A stretch of DNA of 64,000 nucleotides from Butyrivibrio sp. NC2007 (lineage in GTDB: Bacteria > Bacillota > Clostridia > Lachnospirales > Lachnospiraceae): NCBI RefSeq assembly GCF_000421405.1, contig NZ_ATWY01000011.1, positions 1-64,000 of the forward strand. Direction: 5' to 3'. The position numbers and the translations under genes are program-made. Positions within the stretch are counted from its first letter, which is position 1. Every line of letters starts with the position of its first letter. Positions 1-7,651 of this stretch are shown one piece after another. The notes under the pieces were generated by a model. The model saw only the letters and a program-made list of their open reading frames with translations, did not search any database and was not told where the DNA came from.

Positions 1-131
1 GCATGTCAAAGTACCATTTTTATAAAAAAACTCCTAAAAAAGCCTCACATGCATTTTTTGCAACTATAAACCGGAATTCAGTTTTTCATTTGACCAGATA
101 TTGAGATATTGAGAGCAGGAAGAGAGCGAAA

Positions 132-1049
132 ATGAAGATAGACAGGCTAATAGGGATACTTTCCGTGCTGCTTCAGCAGGAGAAAACTACAGCTCCTGAG
201 CTGGCAGAGCGGTTTGAAGTATCAAAGAGAACCATAAACAGAGACATAGAAGACCTGTGCAAAGCCGGGATTCCGATACAGACTACCCAGGGCGCCCACG
301 GCGGAATCAGTATCATGGATGGATACCGGATGGACAGGACTCTTCTTACGTCAAAAGACATGCAGGTGATCCTTGCCGGTCTCAGAAGCCTTGACAGTAT
401 CAGTGGCAGCAGATACTATGGACAGCTCATGGAAAAGATCAGTGCCGGTTCATCTGAGTTTGTGAGTGGCCGTGATTCCATTCTGATCGATCTCTCGTCC
501 TGGTACCGGGATACGCTTGCTCCCAAGATAGAAACTATACAAAGCGCCATTGAAAACAGGCACATACTGACCTTTAAGTATTACAGCCAGAGCGGAGAGA
601 GCAGTCGCAGGATTGAGCCATATTATGTGGTGTTCAAGTGGTCCAGCTGGTACGTGTGGGGATGGTGCCTTAAAAGAAAAGACTTTCGTCTGTTTAAACT
701 AAATCGCATGGATAAGGTCGGTGAGTCGAATGCTGTATTTAAGTGCAGAAGCGTTCCGGCTCCGGATCTTTCAACTGAAAAGTTGTTTCCGGGTGGAATA
801 AAGGTGAAAGCTCTTTTTGCAAAAGACGTGAAGTGGCGCCTGGTAGAAGAGTTTGGCCCTGCGTGCTTTATAGAGCAGGAGGATGGAAAGCTGCTGTTTA
901 CGGCGGATTACACGGATATGGAGAACCTCGTTACGTGGATTTTGACCTTTGGAGAAAAGGCGGAGATTCTTGAGCCGAAACAAGCGCGAAAGAGACTGAC
1001 TGAGATCGTTAGGAATATGAATGATGTTTATAAGGAGGATGAGAAATGA
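132..1049 (+). CDS. WYL-domain HTH transcriptional regulator (YafY/DeoR-like)
   Basis: Predicted cytoplasmic DNA-binding regulator of 305 aa. Residues 1-55 form a winged helix-turn-helix (LAERFEVSKRTINRDIEDL), the usual N-terminus of this family. The middle to C-terminal half carries a WYL domain, with the SSWYVWGW stretch near residue 173 and a following arginine-rich LFKLNRM segment. WYL domains are thought to sense small ligands or nucleic acid. The stop overlaps the start of the next gene (ATGA), so the two are cotranscribed and this protein may control its neighbour. The ligand cannot be told from sequence. Confidence 0.9.
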   Translation: MKIDRLIGILSVLLQQEKTTAPELAERFEVSKRTINRDIEDLCKAGIPIQTTQGAHGGISIMDGYRMDRTLLTSKDMQVILAGLRSLDSISGSRYYGQLMEKISAGSSEFVSGRDSILIDLSSWYRDTLAPKIETIQSAIENRHILTFKYYSQSGESSRRIEPYYVVFKWSSWYVWGWCLKRKDFRLFKLNRMDKVGESNAVFKCRSVPAPDLSTEKLFPGGIKVKALFAKDVKWRLVEEFGPACFIEQEDGKLLFTADYTDMENLVTWILTFGEKAEILEPKQARKRLTEIVRNMNDVYKEDEK

Positions 1050-1459
1050 GACTTGATGGATTTGGACTTTTGGTGGAAGACATGGGGAAGATGATCAGAT
1101 TTTACAGAGATGTTCTTGGATTTGAGATAAAAGAGGCAGAGGATACTTCCAATGTATATCTGGTTAAGGATGGAACTCTTTTCCTGCTGTATGGAAGAGG
1201 GGATTTCGAGAAGATGACAAACAGGAAGTATGAGTATGTCAAGGGACTTAACGGACATTCTGAGATTGCACTCTATGTGGATACCTTTGAAGAGGTTGAT
1301 GCTGCGTTCAAAAAGGCAGTAGAAGGCGGCGCAACAGCGGTGCTTGAGCCTGAGCTTGAGCCATGGGGCCAGCGAACATGCTACATCGCAGACCCTGAAG
1401 GAAATCTTATCGAAATCGGCTCCTGGAACAAACCCTACGAAACCAAGGATGTAAAATGA
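1046..1459 (+). CDS. VOC (glyoxalase/bleomycin-resistance) family protein
   Basis: 137 aa, the usual length of a one-domain vicinal oxygen chelate protein. It shows the two beta-alpha-beta-beta-beta modules: an N-terminal FGLLVEDMGKMIRFYRDVLGFE module, and a C-terminal module ending in the typical YIADPEGNLIEIGSW, where the glutamate is a usual metal ligand. It is translationally coupled to the WYL regulator upstream. Substrate is unknown; family members act on methylglyoxal adducts, antibiotics or aromatics. Its TGA stop is the first triplet of a REP-type repeat. Confidence 0.9.
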   Translation: MRLDGFGLLVEDMGKMIRFYRDVLGFEIKEAEDTSNVYLVKDGTLFLLYGRGDFEKMTNRKYEYVKGLNGHSEIALYVDTFEEVDAAFKKAVEGGATAVLEPELEPWGQRTCYIADPEGNLIEIGSWNKPYETKDVK

Positions 1460-1518
1460 GCCCTAGGGACGGAGTCAGTGGCTCATTTGTGAACCCCGGG
1501 GACGGAGTCAAGGGCTCA
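1457..1518 (+). repeat. REP-type hairpin doublet, copy 1
   Basis: Two 29-nt units separated by TTTG. Each unit has TGAGCC/GGCTCA-type ends able to pair around a conserved core GGGACGGAGTCA. The second unit starts TGAACC, so its stem has one weaker pair. This copy has the same orientation as copy 2 and the opposite orientation to copies 3 and 4. It begins on the stop codon of the VOC gene. Confidence 0.9.
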
Positions 1519-1546
1519 TTTTTTGGAGGGGTGGAGAGGATCAACT

Positions 1547-2185
1547 ATGGCGTTTGATTATAAAAAAGAGTTTAAAGAATTTTATTTGCCGGCATCAAAA
1601 CCGGAAATTGTAACTGTACCTAAGATGAATTTTGTTGCCGTGCACGGAAGTGGTGACCCTAATAAGGAAGACGGTGAATATAAAAGAGCAATTGGCATGC
1701 TTTATGCAATCTCTTTTACCATAAAGATGAGTAAGAAGGGCGTCCATAGAATTGAAGGCTATTTCGATTATGTTGTGCCTCCGCTTGAAGGGTTTTGGTG
1801 GCAGGACGGAGTTGAAGGCATAGATTATGCACATAAGGAAAGCTTTAATTGGATTTCTGCGATACGGCTCCCGGATTTTGTGACAAAGGATGATTTTGAC
1901 TGGGCAGTTGCAGAGGCTACATCTAAGAAAAAGCAGGATTTTTCCAAGGTGGAGTTTATGACTTTGGAAGAGGGCCTCTGCGTCCAATGCCTGCATGTCG
2001 GACCATATGATGATGAACCTGCGACTGTAGCGATGATGTATGAGTATATGGAGGAGCAGGGGTATGCACTGGACATTACAGACAAACGACTTCATCACGA
2101 GATCTATTTAAGCGATGCTAGGAAGGTGGCGCCTGAGAAACTGAGAACCGTGATCAGGCATCCGATAAAACTTAAGGAGGGTTGA
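1547..2185 (+). CDS. GyrI-like small-molecule-binding domain protein
   Basis: 212 aa with no DNA-binding domain. It matches the stand-alone GyrI-like/effector-binding fold: an N-terminal PEIVTVPKMNFVAVHGSGDP strand region, a hydrophobic WWQDGV segment, and a C-terminal HVGPYDDEPATVAMMYEYME followed by HHEIYLSDARKV, the standard ending of the family. The ATG at 1547 is chosen because GGAGAGGA lies seven bases upstream; an upstream TTG would fall at the edge of the repeat. Likely a cytoplasmic ligand binder or hydrolase; ligand unknown. It sits four bases before the GNAT gene, so the two probably share a transcript. Confidence 0.85.
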   Translation: MAFDYKKEFKEFYLPASKPEIVTVPKMNFVAVHGSGDPNKEDGEYKRAIGMLYAISFTIKMSKKGVHRIEGYFDYVVPPLEGFWWQDGVEGIDYAHKESFNWISAIRLPDFVTKDDFDWAVAEATSKKKQDFSKVEFMTLEEGLCVQCLHVGPYDDEPATVAMMYEYMEEQGYALDITDKRLHHEIYLSDARKVAPEKLRTVIRHPIKLKEG

Positions 2186-2189
2186 GTAA

Positions 2190-2933
2190 ATGGAGTTTGT
2201 CAGGGTTACAAAAGACAATCTGGAAGATGAGCACATTTGTTGTGCTATCTCAAACAATAAAGATGTACAGGTTTCATCCAAGAAGGCATGGCTTGCTGAG
2301 AGGTTTGATGAAGGGCTTGTGTTTTTAAAAAGCGCAGAGCGAGGCAAGTGTTTCATTGAATATATTCCTGCTGAGAATGCCTGGGTTCCCATTGTTGCAG
2401 ATAATTATATGTATATCGACTGCCTGTGGGTATCAGGTGCATTCAAGGGACATGGATATTCTACCGAGCTGCTTGATTCTTGCATTTGCGATAGCAAAGA
2501 GAAGGGAAAGCTTGGTCTATGTATTCTGGCTGCAGCAAAGAAAAAGCCTTTCCTGGCTGATCCGAAGTTCCTTACATACAAGGGCTTTACAGTGTGCGAT
2601 GAAGCAGACAACGGGATACAATTGTGGTACCTGCCATTTGCAGAAGATAGCGTGGCTCCACAGTTCAAAGAGTGCGCTAAACATCCGCATGTAGAAGAAA
2701 AGGGTTATGTTCTCTACTATACAAACCAATGCCCATTCAACGCGAAGTATGTTCCGATTCTTGAACAAACTGCCGCTGAGCACAATATCCCATTCAAGGC
2801 AATCAGGATAACCAGCAAGGAAGAGGCACAAAACGCCCCCACACCTATAACGACCTACGCATTCTTCTGCGACGGTGAATATGTCACCAATGAGCAGATG
2901 AACGACAAAAAGTTTTTGAAGATTGCGAAATGA
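2190..2933 (+). CDS. GNAT N-acetyltransferase with C-terminal YoaP-like domain
   Basis: 247 aa. The N-terminal 150 residues resemble a GNAT acyltransferase; the acetyl-CoA loop region reads VSGAFKGHGYSTELLD. The C-terminal 80 residues (YVLYYTNQCPFNAKYVPILE) look like the thioredoxin-like YoaP extension, including a single CPF cysteine. Acceptor substrate unknown. A ribosome site (AAGGAGG) overlaps the end of the preceding gene. The last codon and the stop (AAA TGA) run into REP copy 2, the same arrangement as at the VOC gene. Confidence 0.87.
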   Translation: MEFVRVTKDNLEDEHICCAISNNKDVQVSSKKAWLAERFDEGLVFLKSAERGKCFIEYIPAENAWVPIVADNYMYIDCLWVSGAFKGHGYSTELLDSCICDSKEKGKLGLCILAAAKKKPFLADPKFLTYKGFTVCDEADNGIQLWYLPFAEDSVAPQFKECAKHPHVEEKGYVLYYTNQCPFNAKYVPILEQTAAEHNIPFKAIRITSKEEAQNAPTPITTYAFFCDGEYVTNEQMNDKKFLKIAK

Positions 2934-2992
2934 CCCCTAGGGACGGAGTCAGTGGCTCATCTGTGAGCCCTGGGGACGGAGTCAAGGGATCA
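2931..2992 (+). repeat. REP-type hairpin doublet, copy 2
   Basis: 62 bp, two 29-nt units with spacer TCTG, same orientation and core (GGGACGGAGTCA) as copy 1. Each stem has one mismatch (TGACCC/GGCTCA and TGAGCC/GGATCA). It holds the stop codons of two converging genes: the GNAT gene (TGA 2931-2933) and, on the other strand, the RAYT transposase (TGA at 2984-2982). Confidence 0.9.
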
Positions 2993-3761
2993 TTTTGCTC
3001 AGTCGTTTTACTGTGGCTAAAGAAATATCCATTAACCTCGCAATCTGCTTTATGGTTAAGCCTTTGTCTCTCAACTCGCAGATCAAGCGGTTTCGTTGTA
3101 CTCTGTTAAGGTTATTTATTTCAGATGTTGAAGTCAGTTTAGATGTTGATATAAAGACTTCCAGGGCTTTTTCATCGGTCAGAAAGATCTTTTGCATTTT
3201 ATGATCATCTGCAAAAAGTTCATCATTTGAATGATTTGACGCTCTGGAGAAGAATCTGTGAAGAGAATCTCTGTCACCGGCGATCTTGTCAGCAAGACTT
3301 GCATCGATCAGAGAATTCTTTTGACCATAATAAGCGTTGTAGCTGCTCCAGCGATATTCTGATGGATAACGACACATGTTTGCTTTGACCGGATTGTTAT
3401 GTATATAAACTATTGCGGCAAGAAAAGCTCTTTCACTCTCTATTGATGTACTGCGGAATCTATCCTGAAAGAGATGTCCTGTACGCAAATATTTGTTGTT
3501 ATACCATCGTACAAATTTTGTCCCCAGGCTTTGGAAAAAGACAGAAAGTTTATCCGCGGGGGAATTTAACAATAAGTGGATATGATTATCCATCAAACAA
3601 TATGCATATACCTTAATGTCATATTTCATTTTGCAATCTGAAAGAATGTAGACAAACTTTTGATAATCAGAATCTTCTTCGAAGATGAGATGTTGATTTA
3701 CAGAACGAAGTATGATGTGATATATGCCAGTCGAACTCATGATTCTTGGCCTTCTTGGCAT
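2982..3761 (-). CDS. REP-associated tyrosine transposase (RAYT, Y1_Tnp superfamily)
   Basis: 259 aa HUH-type single-strand nuclease of the IS200/RAYT group. It opens with the typical RPRIMSSTGIYHIILRS segment. The HUH pair is His60 and His62 in YCLMDNHIHLLL. The likely catalytic tyrosine is in YIHNNPVKA, near residue 119. The C-terminal 60 residues add a helix-turn-helix (GLTIKQIARLMDISLATVKR). The start has GGAG about nine bases upstream. REP doublets lie at both ends: copy 2 overlaps its stop, and copy 3 is about 100 bp upstream in the opposite orientation. RAYTs are usually single-copy domesticated enzymes that process the surrounding REP hairpins, which fits this layout. Confidence 0.92.
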   Translation of the reverse strand: MPRRPRIMSSTGIYHIILRSVNQHLIFEEDSDYQKFVYILSDCKMKYDIKVYAYCLMDNHIHLLLNSPADKLSVFFQSLGTKFVRWYNNKYLRTGHLFQDRFRSTSIESERAFLAAIVYIHNNPVKANMCRYPSEYRWSSYNAYYGQKNSLIDASLADKIAGDRDSLHRFFSRASNHSNDELFADDHKMQKIFLTDEKALEVFISTSKLTSTSEINNLNRVQRNRLICELRDKGLTIKQIARLMDISLATVKRLSKMIP

Positions 3762-3858
3762 ATTCTACTCCTTTGCTCACAGAAGAACTCTGTGATTGAT
3801 ATTAATTTAAAACGCATTATACAATTGTTGAAAAAGAAAAGCAATATGAAAATAAAAA

Positions 3859-3920
3859 TGAGCCATTGACTCCGTCCCTAGGGCTCACAAATGAGCTCCT
3901 GACTCCGTCCCCAGGGCTCA
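3859..3920 (-). repeat. REP-type hairpin doublet, copy 3 (inverted)
   Basis: 62 bp in reverse orientation to copies 1 and 2 (reads TGACTCCGTCCC on this strand), spacer CAAA. The unit ends TGAGCC/GGCTCA pair. It lies between the divergent RAYT and radical SAM genes and ends about 16 bases before the latter's ATG, so a folded hairpin would sit just upstream of that ribosome site. Confidence 0.9.
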
Positions 3921-3936
3921 AAAATGGAGGAACACA

Positions 3937-4815
3937 ATGCACTTTGTCGAAGCAAAAGGAATTCTCACAGAAAACCATGGGCGCCATGGAATGAATATTT
4001 ACCGCGGATGCACCCACGGTTGTATTTATTGTGACAGCAGAAGCAAGTGCTATCAGTTCACTCATCCATTTGAGGATATTGAAGTAAAGCGCAACGCGCC
4101 GGAGCTTCTGGAAAAGGCACTAAAATCCAAGAGAAAAAAGTGCATGATAGGAACAGGTTCTATGTCAGATCCCTATATGCATTGCGAGGAAGAACTGCGC
4201 CAGACTAGGCGCTGTCTGGAAGTCATAATGAAGTATGAATTCGGCCTTGCCATCCAGACCAAATCCGACAGAATCCTTCGTGACATAGACCTCCTGGATG
4301 AGATAAATCGCAGCGCAAAATGCGTGGTGCAGATGACCCTCACAACCTACGACGATGAGCTATGCAGCATCTTGGAACCCAATGTTTGTAATACAAAGCG
4401 CAGGATAGAAGTGCTCGAAGAGATGCAGAAAAGAGGAATTCCAACAGTCGTATGGATCACGCCAATCCTGCCGTTTATCAATGATACTGAGCAAAACCTG
4501 ACATCAATACTTAAGGATTGCGCTCGCGTGGGTGTAAAGGGTATTATAGATTTCGGCATGGGACTAACGCTTCGGGAAGGCGACCGGGAATACTACTATG
4601 CAGCGCTTGATAAGCATTTTCCCGGAATGAAAGAGCGCTATATTACGCGTTACGGAAACGCCTATGATCTTCCAAGTCCTAATGCAAAAGAGCTAATGCA
4701 GACCTTCCAAGAGTTCTGCATATCAAACAAAATCATGTACAAGCCGGAAGATTGCTTTAGCTATATGAATGAACTACCTGATAAGTATGAGCAGATGAGC
4801 CTGTTTAGCCTGTGA
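3937..4815 (+). CDS. Radical SAM protein, SPL/Rv2578c-like
   Basis: 292 aa. The cluster motif CTHGCIYC gives Cys25, Cys29 and Cys32 for a [4Fe-4S] cluster that cleaves S-adenosylmethionine; it follows GMNIYRGC, the signature of the spore-photoproduct-lyase-like subgroup. Further family marks are GTGSMSDPYMHCEEELRQTR and the late GNAYDLPSPN. Cytoplasmic. Homologues are widespread and mostly uncharacterised, so a DNA repair role is only suggested by distant similarity. GGAGG eight bases before the ATG supports the start. It stands alone between two REP doublets. Confidence 0.88.
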   Translation: MHFVEAKGILTENHGRHGMNIYRGCTHGCIYCDSRSKCYQFTHPFEDIEVKRNAPELLEKALKSKRKKCMIGTGSMSDPYMHCEEELRQTRRCLEVIMKYEFGLAIQTKSDRILRDIDLLDEINRSAKCVVQMTLTTYDDELCSILEPNVCNTKRRIEVLEEMQKRGIPTVVWITPILPFINDTEQNLTSILKDCARVGVKGIIDFGMGLTLREGDREYYYAALDKHFPGMKERYITRYGNAYDLPSPNAKELMQTFQEFCISNKIMYKPEDCFSYMNELPDKYEQMSLFSL

Positions 4816-4829
4816 CATGACATAAAAAA

Positions 4830-4891
4830 TGAGCCCATGACTCCGTCCCCAGGGCTCACAAATGAGCCACTGACTCCGTCCCCAGGGCTCA
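4830..4891 (-). repeat. REP-type hairpin doublet, copy 4 (inverted)
   Basis: 62 bp, same orientation as copy 3, core TGACTCCGTCCC in both units. It starts 14 bases after the radical SAM stop and ends 16 bases before the HAD gene start, filling almost the whole intergenic space. Confidence 0.9.
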
Positions 4892-4907
4892 AAATGCGAG
4901 GAGAGAA

Positions 4908-5555
4908 ATGTACAAGAATATAATGTTTGATCTTGACGGAACCGTGACAGATTCCGGAAGGGCGATCACATCATCAGTTGAATATGCACTGGAACAGTTC
5001 GGAATAACGGATCAGTCCAAAGAGAAGCTGGAAACTTTCATTGGGCCGTCTTTGTATGATTCATTTGAGAGAGAGTATCAGTTTCATGGAGAGGATTGCG
5101 ACAAGGCAGTAGCCCTGTACAGATATATTTATGAAAAAGAGCGCATGTATGATGTCGACATTTACGATGGCATCATCGCGCTGTTGCAGAATCTGAAAGC
5201 CCAAAACAAAACAGTCCTTCTTGTGACCAGCAAGCCCATGAAGTTTTCAAAAATGATAATCCAGAAGATCGGAATGTCAGACCTCTTCGATGCCATAATC
5301 GCGCCCGAACTAACGGATCACAGCTCTGACAAAAAGAGGCTAATAGAAAAGGCCGTATATGAATACGGCCTTGACAAGAATGAATGTATTATGATTGGTG
5401 ATACCAAATATGATATCGAAGGTGCCCTGGGGGCCGGAGTAGATAGCATTGCTGTTACCTACGGGTATGGTAATACCGAAAGCCTAAGAGAATCCGGTGC
5501 GACGTTTATTGCTGATTCAGTAAAAGACATCTCGGATATATTATCAAAGTCCTGA
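4908..5555 (+). CDS. HAD-superfamily hydrolase, phosphoglycolate-phosphatase-like
   Basis: 215 aa. Motif I is MFDLDGTVTDS near residues 6-16 (nucleophile and acid Asp), motif II LLVTSKP, and motif IV IMIGDTKYDIEGALGAGV with the metal-binding aspartates. The alpha-helical cap after motif I is of the C1 type seen in Gph/PpaX-like phosphatases. Likely a cytoplasmic phosphomonoesterase; substrate not predictable. GAGGAG precedes the ATG. Its 3' end overlaps the convergent secreted-protein gene by 12 bases. Confidence 0.9.
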   Translation: MYKNIMFDLDGTVTDSGRAITSSVEYALEQFGITDQSKEKLETFIGPSLYDSFEREYQFHGEDCDKAVALYRYIYEKERMYDVDIYDGIIALLQNLKAQNKTVLLVTSKPMKFSKMIIQKIGMSDLFDAIIAPELTDHSSDKKRLIEKAVYEYGLDKNECIMIGDTKYDIEGALGAGVDSIAVTYGYGNTESLRESGATFIADSVKDISDILSKS

Positions 5556-6236
5556 ATATGCACCGATGTTAACGCACTCTGCAGATGTAAAGCTTGCGTT
5601 ATTCTGTAGATCATTGTACCAGGTTACTACATAAAGGTTACTATCGTTTCCTCTGCAAAGAGCCTTATAATTGGTTCCTGATACAACCTGTGTTGCAAGC
5701 AGTGCAATCGGATTGTACATAACAGCTTCATTGTTGATCTTATCAAAGGAAGCCTGTGCATTCTGGTCTGATAACATACCGGGCTTACCTGTTCCGCGTA
5801 CTGCCCATCCGCCAACCATGCCTTTTCCCATAGGTGCAGTAGTCTGAATGGCATTTACATCAATAGGTGTAGTTCCGATTATTGTATCGATTCCTTGTGT
5901 ATTCTCGTAAACTGTTACGAAATAGTAACCAGGAACTGCATTGTCTGCTGTTGTTCCATATACGAGATACATGTAGTTTGCTCCTGATACAACCTGTGTT
6001 GCGACAAGATCAAGCACCTTGAAGTTGTCACCACTTCCTTTAAGTACAGTCTGAATGCGAGCGTTGTCTTTTTCATTTATCATGACGGGGTTATTCTGTT
6101 CTGCAACTTCCCATCCGCCAAGTGTCTTTCCCTGAGCTGCTTCATTTGTTGCTGCAAGTGACTTGAATCCAGTTAAAACAGATGCACAAAGTGCTACGCA
6201 GGCGATAGCTGCTATGATTAAATTCATCTTTCTCAT
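5544..6236 (-). CDS. Secreted protein with two tandem cystatin-like domains
   Basis: 230 aa. A Sec signal peptide (basic start, hydrophobic IIAAIACVALCASVL, likely cleaved near SLAA) is followed by two repeats of about 100 residues. Each repeat starts with GGW (about residues 40 and 142) and carries QVVSG followed by (A/T)NY (about 81 and 183). A glycine pair near the N-terminus and a QxVxG loop are the hallmarks of cystatin cysteine-protease inhibitors, and they occur here in the right order and roughly the right spacing. The ATG at 6236 is preferred (GGAG nine bases upstream) over one three codons earlier. Function as an inhibitor is inferred, not known. Confidence 0.75.
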   Translation of the reverse strand: MRKMNLIIAAIACVALCASVLTGFKSLAATNEAAQGKTLGGWEVAEQNNPVMINEKDNARIQTVLKGSGDNFKVLDLVATQVVSGANYMYLVYGTTADNAVPGYYFVTVYENTQGIDTIIGTTPIDVNAIQTTAPMGKGMVGGWAVRGTGKPGMLSDQNAQASFDKINNEAVMYNPIALLATQVVSGTNYKALCRGNDSNLYVVTWYNDLQNNASFTSAECVNIGAYSGL

Positions 6237-6268
6237 ATTTTTCATCTCCTTTTTTATTTATTTAGTAG

Positions 6269-6290
6269 AAACTATCAATTACGATAGTTT
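6269..6290. other. Stem-loop in the leader of the cystatin-like gene
   Basis: AAACTATC/GATAGTTT, an 8-bp perfect stem with a 6-nt loop. Read on the plus strand it is followed by a T run (6291-6294), so it could stop antisense transcription. Read on the minus strand it is a 5' leader hairpin. Confidence 0.45.
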
Positions 6291-6307
6291 TTTTCTATTT
6301 TGTGATG

Positions 6308-6341
6308 ATTATATAATTCCCCCTATCACAGAAATGTCACA
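6308..6341 (-). promoter_or_regulatory. Promoter with TGTGA direct-repeat activator box, cystatin-like gene
   Basis: On the minus strand a -10 TATAAT (6313-6308) lies exactly 10 bp after an 18-bp element TGTGACATTTCTGTGATA (6341-6324). The element holds two TGTGA half-sites 11 bp apart and takes the place of a -35 box, the geometry of OmpR/PhoB-family activated promoters. The same element with the same spacing occurs at 51532-51565. Confidence 0.55.
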
Positions 6342-6463
6342 TTATTTGCAACTTAAGCATCGTTTATTGCAACTTAGTACATGAGGCATTGTAACAAGGC
6401 TCCGGGCCTAGTAAGGTATGTTTATCAGATGAAACAACAACTACTGCAAAGGAGCTTTTCAAA

Positions 6464-7174
6464 ATGAAAACAATGACACTTACAAAAGACAAAAACAGAT
6501 TCTTCCAGGGACTTGATTTTTTGAGCTATGCTTTAGAGGCTTTTGCCGTTATCGGATTCGAGCTTTTACTCGCATATGTGATTGAGATAAACGTATATGG
6601 ATATGACTTTAGAAGTTTTAACATGTGGCAGAGCATTTTGCACTGGACATTAACCGTCATCGTCTGGATATTTGGCGGACTGTATGTTATCAAGGAATGC
6701 GCACGTAAATCAGGAGTTGACCTCATCAGGAACTTCAGGGAAAAGAGCCTTATCCGTGGCGCCAAAGAAATGTCTTTAACCCAGTGGGTACTCCTCATCA
6801 CAGGAACAGCCTTGTGTCTGATCTCCACATGGATTGACTGGGGCGGAAGCAAGGTCCTCAGAGAATTTAGCAAGAAGGGACCGGTTCTTTTCACATTCCA
6901 GTACATTTACTATCTGGCAGAGGTATTTCTTGTACTTCTCATCATCGTTTTTGGCCAGTATGCATTTGAAAAGTGGTTCAAAAATGATAAGATTCCCTAT
7001 GGAGGAATTGTGGTGGCACTTACATGGGGGCTTGGTCACTGGTTTACAAAGGGATCCCTTGTGACCGGTATATCCACTGCAATTGGAGGATTTGTCTTTG
7101 GAGGAGTATATCTTCTTACGAGAAGGAATTTAAGACTTTCCTACCTGTTCCTCTGCATCATGTTCATTTTATAA
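6464..7174 (+). CDS. Multi-pass membrane protein of unknown function
   Basis: 236 aa with about five to six hydrophobic segments (near residues 20-45, 58-80, 105-125, 145-165, 180-230). The C-terminal part (GGIVVALTWGLGHWFTKGS) faintly recalls the CPBP/CAAX-protease core, but the usual EExxxR motif is absent, so no enzymatic call is made. AAAGGAG precedes the ATG. It lies ten bases before a LytTR regulator and its DUF3021 partner, and probably forms a three-gene membrane-signalling operon with them. Confidence 0.75.
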   Translation: MKTMTLTKDKNRFFQGLDFLSYALEAFAVIGFELLLAYVIEINVYGYDFRSFNMWQSILHWTLTVIVWIFGGLYVIKECARKSGVDLIRNFREKSLIRGAKEMSLTQWVLLITGTALCLISTWIDWGGSKVLREFSKKGPVLFTFQYIYYLAEVFLVLLIIVFGQYAFEKWFKNDKIPYGGIVVALTWGLGHWFTKGSLVTGISTAIGGFVFGGVYLLTRRNLRLSYLFLCIMFIL

Positions 7175-7183
7175 GGGGAAAAG

Positions 7184-7651
7184 ATGAAATTTCTTAAGAC
7201 CAGAGAGGAAAACATAGAGGAGAACTACTTAGAACTTCACTATGACGTGATAGACAGCGAGACAGCTGCGGTGCTTGAAAGACTTAGGCCTGCGCTGAAA
7301 TACATAGAAGGAACCACGGATGGAAAGAGGGTGACGCATCCTCTTTCCGCCATATTCTACTTTGAGACCGTGGACAGGAAGACATTTGGTTATACCAAGG
7401 ATACCTGTATTGAGGTAAAAGAAACTTTGCAGGGAATCATAGATGATCACAAAGACGCAGGTTTTGTGCGGATCAGCAAGTCCTGCATTGTCAATCTCTA
7501 TAAGATAAAAAGACTTCAGGGAGATCTAAACATGAGGACGCTCATATATCTTAAGAACGATGAGTGCCTTGTGATGAACAGAGGCTATAGAGCAGAGTTC
7601 TATGAAGCTTTAAAGAACCTACAGGGGAGGAAAAAAAATGAAACTAATTAA
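7184..7651 (+). CDS. LytTR-type DNA-binding regulator
   Basis: 155 aa. The C-terminal 100 residues (from about 60) form a LytTR domain: IFYFETVDRKTFGYT, then FVRISKSCIVNLYKIKRL and the closing LVMNRGYRAEFYEAL. There is no receiver domain, so control must come from its partners rather than phosphorylation. The following DUF3021 gene overlaps it by 14 bases; LytTR-DUF3021 pairs are a recurrent Firmicute arrangement in which the membrane protein is thought to restrain the regulator. Confidence 0.9.
   Translation: MKFLKTREENIEENYLELHYDVIDSETAAVLERLRPALKYIEGTTDGKRVTHPLSAIFYFETVDRKTFGYTKDTCIEVKETLQGIIDDHKDAGFVRISKSCIVNLYKIKRLQGDLNMRTLIYLKNDECLVMNRGYRAEFYEALKNLQGRKKNETN

Noticed and set aside
1595-2098. 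Open frame antisense to the GyrI-like gene
   Set aside because: Overlaps a well-supported gene, no ribosome site, composition unlike a real protein.
1457-4891. Repeats of the GGGACGGAGTC type considered as a CRISPR array
   Set aside because: They occur as inverted-capable doublets between genes, in both orientations and far apart, with fixed 4-nt spacers and no cas genes.
6464-7174. CPBP/CAAX-type membrane protease
   Set aside because: Weak resemblance at the C-terminus only; the conserved glutamate pair and arginine motif are absent.
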